Below, piece by piece: positions 8,932 through 12,909 of a stretch of DNA of 12,909 bases. A program made the translations under genes and the position numbers. Every line of letters starts with the position of its first letter. Position 1 is the stretch's first letter. The DNA lies in the NCBI GenBank assembly GCA_015501055.1, contig JADNYV010000916.1, positions 1-12,909 on the forward strand. Reading direction: 5' to 3'. Under the pieces are notes generated by a model. The model was not told the DNA's origin. It saw only the letters and a program-made list of their open reading frames with translations, and ran no database searches. This DNA comes from Mucidula mucida. Its lineage: Eukaryota; Basidiomycota; Agaricomycetes; Agaricales; Physalacriaceae.

Positions 8932-9571
8932 ATGTTCGTCAGAAACTCGATATTAACTATTAAAAAGTGTAATACTGATACCTGTATTTGTACGAAAGAT
9001 TTTTGTATATGCACTGATCACTAAGGACATGGCGGGAAATCGATCGTTGAGTACGCGAAGACCAATATACGAACACAACGGCTGTTCGCTGTTCACTGAA
9101 CTCGCTGCCTTTAAGACGATTTCTGCACAACCGTCCGCTGCGGTCATCAGGGATCAACCAGTGTACACGATGCTGGTATGTCCTAAGTAGGATTGAGAGG
9201 ATCAACCGAAACTCGTTGGCATCGCCACCGATCCAGGACGCCAGGACCGGCCTGGAGTCGATGTATGGTCGACCGAGGGCCGTCGAGCGCAATGCACGAG
9301 TGGGCTCGATGTACAGGGCGGTGGGCACCGACTGCCACTAGGACGTGATGGTTGCCGCGGAAAGTCTCTGGAGCTATGATCCAACATGCCTCGGATTTTA
9401 GACGAGTAGAGCCAAGTATGACCACCTGCTATGCCCAAGCGCACAGACGACTACCACAACTCCGTATACAGACTCTCTACAAGGACAACGTGCACACATA
9501 GAGCCTTGTCGGAACGGCGCCTATGACATTCCATAGCAGAGCTGGACGGCACAAGGCAAGCCAATGCGCAT
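8932..9571. other. Region without a recognisable gene
   Basis: Overlapping short frames exist on the minus strand (for example 8960-9328 and 9183-9425). None shows a domain, signal peptide or convincing splice structure. One minus-strand stretch near 9365-9415 reads TRLKSEACWIIAPE, faintly like a membrane-protein motif seen in agaricomycete hypothetical proteins, but the reading does not extend. I treat the region as noncoding or decayed. Confidence 0.4.
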
Positions 9572-9883
9572 TCATATGCAGGTGGTGAGTTCGCGTAGAC
9601 AATCAGCGAGGTCGGAAAATCTGGGGAGATCGTCATTATTCGAGGTGAGGTGGATATACGCGCGGAGCCCTGTCAGACGGACAAGCTGTTGATCCGCATG
9701 TGCATGTCGCGCCCGACTTGGTGCATTGAGTACCTTCCATGCCCCATTCAGAACTGTCTTGAGTGCATTTGGAATCGGGGGGAAGAGAGCGGTGTACGAG
9801 CAAACGAGGGTGATAACGATGCATATGGAGAGAACGATGGAAAAGACGCGGACGTCCTGGGAGCTGCCGCCGTGGCACGATAT
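9572..9883 (-). pseudogene. Open frame with one membrane-helix-like segment; possible gene relic
   Basis: The minus strand is open from 9883 to TGA at 9574-9572 and lacks any ATG. From 9877 it reads CHGGSSQDVRVFSIVLSICI, continues hydrophobic through VITLVCSYTALFPPIP, and then becomes polar. The hydrophobic stretch ending in a PxIP motif recalls a common agaricomycete membrane-protein family with a [CW]-rich helix followed by HPNIP. No second supporting block lies at the expected distance, so this is a guess from shape. It could be one exon of a broken gene or a chance open frame. Confidence 0.25.
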
Positions 9884-10750
9884 TTAGAGCGGAGAAGGGG
9901 AAGTCTGGCCATACAACCTCGGTTCGAAAAGCATAGCTGCATGTAGACGACGTACCATTTCCTGTATGCCATTCTAATTTGGTACTTCTTCCCCTTCATG
10001 AATTGATATTTGCAGGAAGGCTAACGCCCATCTCGTCGATATTCCATCCGACCTGGCGGTAATGGTGAAATCGAGAGAAGGGCGGTAGTATACGACCATG
10101 CGATCAGGAAAGGCCGCAGACGACCTGGTAACCAACCGCCGTCGCCGTGCAGTATTTAGGCAGAGGGAACTAGCACGTCCTACTAATATACATGACGGTC
10201 AGAAAAGCGCAGGCCAAAAGCAGACGACGTACCCAGTTCTCGGCGCTATTCTCAAGTACGATTTCTATGCATTCGCCAATCAATAGTACCTACATGAAAT
10301 GCAACGTCCATCTTGGCGACACAATTATGTATATCCAGGAATAAGAATGGAATCCATTTGCGATTTTCGAAGCACGGATGCGAAAGTGGTGGATGCCAGG
10401 ATGATGGTAGTTAAAGTAGGTCCTGTTCAGAGTATGTAAGCCTTTTCATAACATGGTGTAAAGATGTTGACATACCCATTATTCTGCGGTTTGATTAGAG
10501 CAGGAAACGAGTCTGCGAATTGGTTCTAGTCGGAAAAAGAATCCGTCGAGGAATTCTTTCCATTGGATCATGGTATCAGGATGATATACGAACAGTATAC
10601 GAGCGTAGCGTCGGTGCAAAGTCAATGAGTATTCCGTTAGGGCACGAGGTGGCAAAGAGCTGACGACGCAAAAGAGATTGGGAACACACCAAATTGGTGG
10701 TAGGAAGGAAACCTGATAAGTGACAAAACGTGACGTGTTCATACCATGAA
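9884..10750. other. Region without a recognisable gene
   Basis: About 870 bases separate the possible relic from the right inverted-repeat arm. Frames such as 10098-10286 (+) and 10479-10742 (-) have no identifiable domains or signal peptides and no plausible splicing partners. No repeats or RNA genes were recognised. Confidence 0.4.
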
Positions 10751-10863
10751 TGCGATGCGATCAATGAAAGTTAATACAAGGTGTCCGTGGGGAAGAAAAG
10801 TCCTAGAGCAGAGCGAAGTACGGGTACAGTAGATAGGTACAAGTCAGAGCGCGACGAACATGG

Positions 10864-11496
10864 CTAGTAGTACTTGTCGTCATGCTTATCCTTCCCGTCA
10901 TGTTTGTCTTTCCAGTCATGCTTATCCTCCCAATCATGCTTGTCCTCCCAATCATGTTTGTCCTCCCAATCATGTTTGTCCTCCCAGTCGTGCTTGTCCT
11001 TCCAATCGTTATCCTTCCCATCGGTGCGTTTGTACTTCCCATCGTACTTGTCATCATGCTTCTCCTTCTCATACTTCTCTTTGTCGTCATGTTTATCCTT
11101 CCCATCATACTTGTCCTTCCAATCGTGCTTGTACTTCTCGTCGTGCTTATCATTGTTGCGTCTGTACTTTCCGTCGTATTTGTCCTTATCGTCATGTTTA
11201 TCCTTCCAGTCGTCGTGCTTGTCATTCCAATTCTGAATACGGCGGGGTTAGCAAGAATGTTAAACGCGCATAGGTTGTATGCGTACCACCCAAGTCTCCT
11301 TGTCCTTGTAGTCCGTGTCTTTGTAGTCTTTATCTTTGTCGTCGCAGTCCGTGTCTTTGTAGTCTTTATCCTTGTAGTCCTTGTGATCATAGTATTCTCT
11401 TCTGGCCACAGCGCGTGCTTCGAGTGGAGCATGTAAGGCCGGGGCTGCGAGGGCGACGGCGGATAGTGTTAAGACGGAGAGGACTTTGACTAACAT
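10864..11496 (-). CDS. Secreted Asp/Lys/His/Trp/Tyr-rich repeat protein with FLAG-like motifs (192 aa, two exons)
   Basis: My model is complement(10864..11232, 11287..11496), with a 54-bp intron (GTACGC..TTCAG, GCTAAC branch) at the same place as in the left copy. Residues 1-17 (MLVKVLSVLTLSAVALA) form a signal peptide. A short pro-region ends in Arg32-Arg33, a Kex2-type site. The mature part starts EYYDHKDYKDKDYKDTD and repeats DYKD-like units up to the intron, including a lone Cys51. Exon 2 encodes units such as DKHDWE/K and KYDGK, with further dibasic sites at R94-R95 and K138-R139 and a YY end. Hydrophobic residues are almost absent except Trp and Tyr, so the mature protein should be soluble, highly charged and probably disordered. 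The His/Asp content could bind metal ions. A TATATAAG box lies 50-57 bases before the ATG. I recognise no family. Kex2-processed repeat proteins are the nearest known class, by architecture only. Confidence 0.8.
10885..11010 (-). repeat. 18-bp coding tandem repeat (7 units) encoding a DKHDWE-type hexapeptide
   Basis: Seven contiguous 18-base units follow the plus-strand pattern (C/T)TTRTCCTYCCARTCATG. The central four (10921-10992) are nearly identical. On the coding strand each unit gives His-Asp-(Trp/Gly)-(Glu/Lys)-Asp-Lys. The left inverted copy has fewer and less regular units, which indicates repeat-number change after duplication. Confidence 0.85.
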
Positions 11497-11545
11497 GTTT
11501 GTAGAGAGGAGTGGGATGGATGTCGACTAGACTAAATGATCAGTG

Positions 11546-11553
11546 CTTATATA
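11546..11553 (-). promoter_or_regulatory. TATA box (TATATAAG) of the intact secreted-protein gene
   Basis: On the minus strand TATATAAG lies 50-57 bases before the ATG at 11496, within GCGTATATAAGCACTGATCA. It aligns with TATTTAAG of the left copy. A consensus box here and a changed one at the dead copy fit the idea that the right copy is the expressed one. Confidence 0.65.
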
Positions 11554-11657
11554 CGCGACGCAGAGAACGCAAAACGACTGAGGCGTCGAACACACATGGA
11601 CATGACGGTGGTAAAGCCAAGGCGATGTGTAGGGTGTGTGTTCGGGCAAGTAGCGAA

Positions 11658-11686
11658 CTTTACCTTGGCGCGGTCACGTTGCCAGG
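11658..11686 (-). promoter_or_regulatory. Conserved upstream element CCTGGCAACGTGACCGCGCC
   Basis: This block, continuing into AAGGTAAAG, is present in all three promoter copies: 303-330 (+), 733-760 (+) and here on the minus strand about 165 bases before the ATG. Conservation between copies that have otherwise drifted suggests a regulator site, but shared ancestry alone could explain it. The core CGCGCCAAG also occurs at 143-151 and 566-574 in the left region. Confidence 0.4.
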
Positions 11687-12103
11687 ATGAGACATTCGAG
11701 CTACACCTTCGTCGAGGTTGCGGATATAACGAGCCGTTGACAATGTCTTTAGCCGAGCAAAGCTGTCGGGGAGGAGCGGCGCCGAGCCTCCACACGGTTG
11801 CAGAGGTACCTAGGTTTAGGATGGCGTGCGTACGTTCGTGCTTGAAAATATCGTGAATGCCAGCTTGGCGAGCTCATGAAAGCCTCAGCAGAGGAACACA
11901 AGCGGCTTGGTAGATAATTCGAGGATCAACGGCTCACGTATGTCTACAAAACATATTGATGAGTGTTGATTATTGTAGCGCCACAAACCTTGGAGTCAGT
12001 TCTCGCCTTTGGGCGACTTGCGCGCTCCTTCAGTTTACGCAGGGAAGGAGAAGAATGTGATGAATTACGAGGAAATGTCGACTAGAGATGTGATTGCTAG
12101 GGT

Positions 12104-12205
12104 GGAGGCGACCGAGTCTGACGTGGAACGACGCAACGCGACGCGTCACAGCTGCTTCATTGAAATGGGTGCAAATGTACAGCACCTTTGAGATTGAAAT
12201 GCTCT
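12104..12205 (+). repeat. Dispersed repeat copy 2, next to the right inverted-repeat arm
   Basis: This is the partner of 5475-5572 in the same orientation. It shares TGGAACGAYGCRACGCG, the CGCGTCACAGCTGCT core and downstream ATTGAAAYGC. It contains ACGCGT at 12141-12146. It begins at the outer end of the right arm, about 610 bases upstream of the intact secreted-protein gene read on the minus strand. Confidence 0.6.
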
Positions 12206-12407
12206 CTGCTTGCCACGAAAATTGAGACATCCTGGCCGTCATTCTCCTCCTATGGGGGGTCATTTACTATATCACTGTCAGTCATTTAATATTGCGGAAC
12301 CCATATATACGATGTACGCCTTCACCGGCGAAGAGATATCGTTTCCTTGTTGTTGCTTTCGCGAAAATTGTATGACGGGGTCTGTACGCGTATGTAGACG
12401 TTAACCA

Positions 12408-12909
12408 TGGAAAAGAGGAAGCCAGCGGAGTTGCGGGCCGGTGTCCCATCTCTTACCATGACCATCACCAACGCCCAGAAATGCGACAACACACCGGCTA
12501 ACAATATCGAGCCTTTCGACCGACTGGCCGCCTAGCAATATCACCACCATTGACTCAACATCATAAAACGAAATTGTTGGCAGCCAGCCTGGCTTTTGCC
12601 ATGTAAAAGAGTGCGCGCGCTGGGGGCTCAGTATTGGAACGCTATGCATGGTACGCCGCCGTCGATGCTCCTCGTGTCATTCTCATACCTTTTTTCATGC
12701 AGATATGGTCTTTGTCTCATTGCTTCCATCAAAATCCCAGCGCTGGCGTACGTTTGTCGCGGGATAGAGACGCTTCTACGATGGTGCGTGCCCAGGGCGT
12801 ATGTTTGCCTTTATCTAACGACTCTCCTAGTCGTCCCAGCAATTCGTGAATTGGAACGTATACAGGGAGATACGTTTTCTCGACGATGAGTAATGCGAAC
12901 CTCAAGCCA
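12408..12909 (+). CDS. Unresolved coding-like sequence at the window edge, partial
   Basis: ATG at 12408 has a strong context (AACCATGG) and opens a 43-codon frame starting MEKRKPAELRAGVPS. Further on, one frame reads VLERYAWYAAVDAPRVIL onward to SRDRDASTM. It would join over a plausible 48-bp intron (12783-12830, GTGCGT..CTAAC..CCTAG) to SSQQFVNWNVYREIRFLDDE and a stop at about 12889. A competing reading uses introns starting at 12651 (GTACGC) and 12749 (GTACGT) and ends LVPAIRELERIQGDTFSRR. Both look protein-like, I cannot choose between them, and I recognise no family. It may be a real gene whose exons I have not linked, or a relic. A TATATA stretch lies at about 12304. Confidence 0.3.

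Larger units (their letters stand above)
10751..12112 (-). repeat. Right arm of the long inverted repeat carrying the secreted-protein locus
   Basis: Read on the minus strand, this arm runs from GGTCGCCTCC (about 12112) through CCAAGGTTTGTGGCGCTACA (11972-11991), the promoter, the gene and a 3' region ending CTTTCATTGATCGCATCGCA near 10751. It mirrors 380-1680. It has one 3' unit where the left arm has two, and more 18-bp coding repeats than the left arm. Confidence 0.8.

Noticed and set aside
10885..11010. CRISPR-like array
   Set aside because: The units are contiguous 18-base coding repeats without spacers in a eukaryotic gene.
10860..11436. Long plus-strand frames reading as very hydrophobic or Cys/Ser/His-rich repeat proteins opposite the right secreted-protein gene
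   Set aside because: They are antisense to the D/K/H repeat exons. The apparent hydrophobic helices come from the complement of Asp, Lys and His codons. The minus frame has the signal peptide, splice sites and promoter.
11286..11496. Engineered FLAG or 3xFLAG tag contamination
   Set aside because: The motif spacing differs from commercial tags, the sequence lies between a native signal peptide and an intron, and a diverged genomic paralogue has the same array.
11547..11795. Conserved minus-strand frame similar to the plus-strand frame at 256-477
   Set aside because: The similarity comes from the duplicated promoter block. The frames begin and end differently and include the TATA region.
380..12112. 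A DNA transposon with 1.3-kb terminal inverted repeats
   Set aside because: No target-site duplication, no terminal motif and no transposase were seen. Each arm is a whole gene locus, so inverted gene duplication is simpler.

Overview
The window looks like accessory nuclear DNA from a filamentous basidiomycete, most likely an agaricomycete. The evidence is many short introns (about 47-56 bp) with GT..AG ends and CTRAY-type branch sites, small secreted proteins with Kex2-type sites, fungal HNH-type proteins and a NACHT-type STAND NTPase relic. No prokaryotic features, rRNA, tRNA or CRISPR were seen. All family assignments are by eye, without database searches.

Layout. Two diverged copies of one secreted-protein locus face each other as an inverted repeat of about 1.3 kb per arm (about 380-1680 on + and 10751-12112 on -), with about 9 kb between them. 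The right copy (10864-11496, -) reads through as a two-exon gene for a 192-residue secreted protein. It is built almost entirely from Asp, Lys, His, Tyr and Trp, and its mature N-terminus is a run of natural FLAG-like DYKD motifs. The left copy (929-1566, +) has the same structure but carries two single-base frameshifts. Its promoter is also partly duplicated in tandem at 1-375.

Between the arms lie two divergently transcribed HNH-superfamily genes that share a 374 bp intergenic region. The first (2380-3546, -) is a four-exon gene for 338 aa with a complete H-N-H triad and paired CxxC motifs. The second (3921-5031, +) is a four-exon gene for 317 aa that has the family's C-terminal part but appears to lack the catalytic histidines. 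Next is a long NACHT/STAND NTPase pseudogene (5918-8931, +). Its introns, Walker A, Walker B and sensor motifs are recognisable, but it is broken by about eight frame changes. A stretch of weak or no coding signal follows (8932-10750), with one 102-codon open frame on the minus strand. The right edge (12408-12909) has coding-like, intron-bearing sequence that I could not resolve into a gene.

Working together: nothing in the sequence proves a shared pathway. A nuclease-like gene, its degenerate divergent partner, a decayed innate-immunity-type STAND gene and fast-evolving secreted repeat proteins make up a typical fast-turnover region. A conflict or immunity role is only a hypothesis. The best candidates for something undescribed are the FLAG-like secreted protein family and the divergent nuclease/pseudo-nuclease pair.
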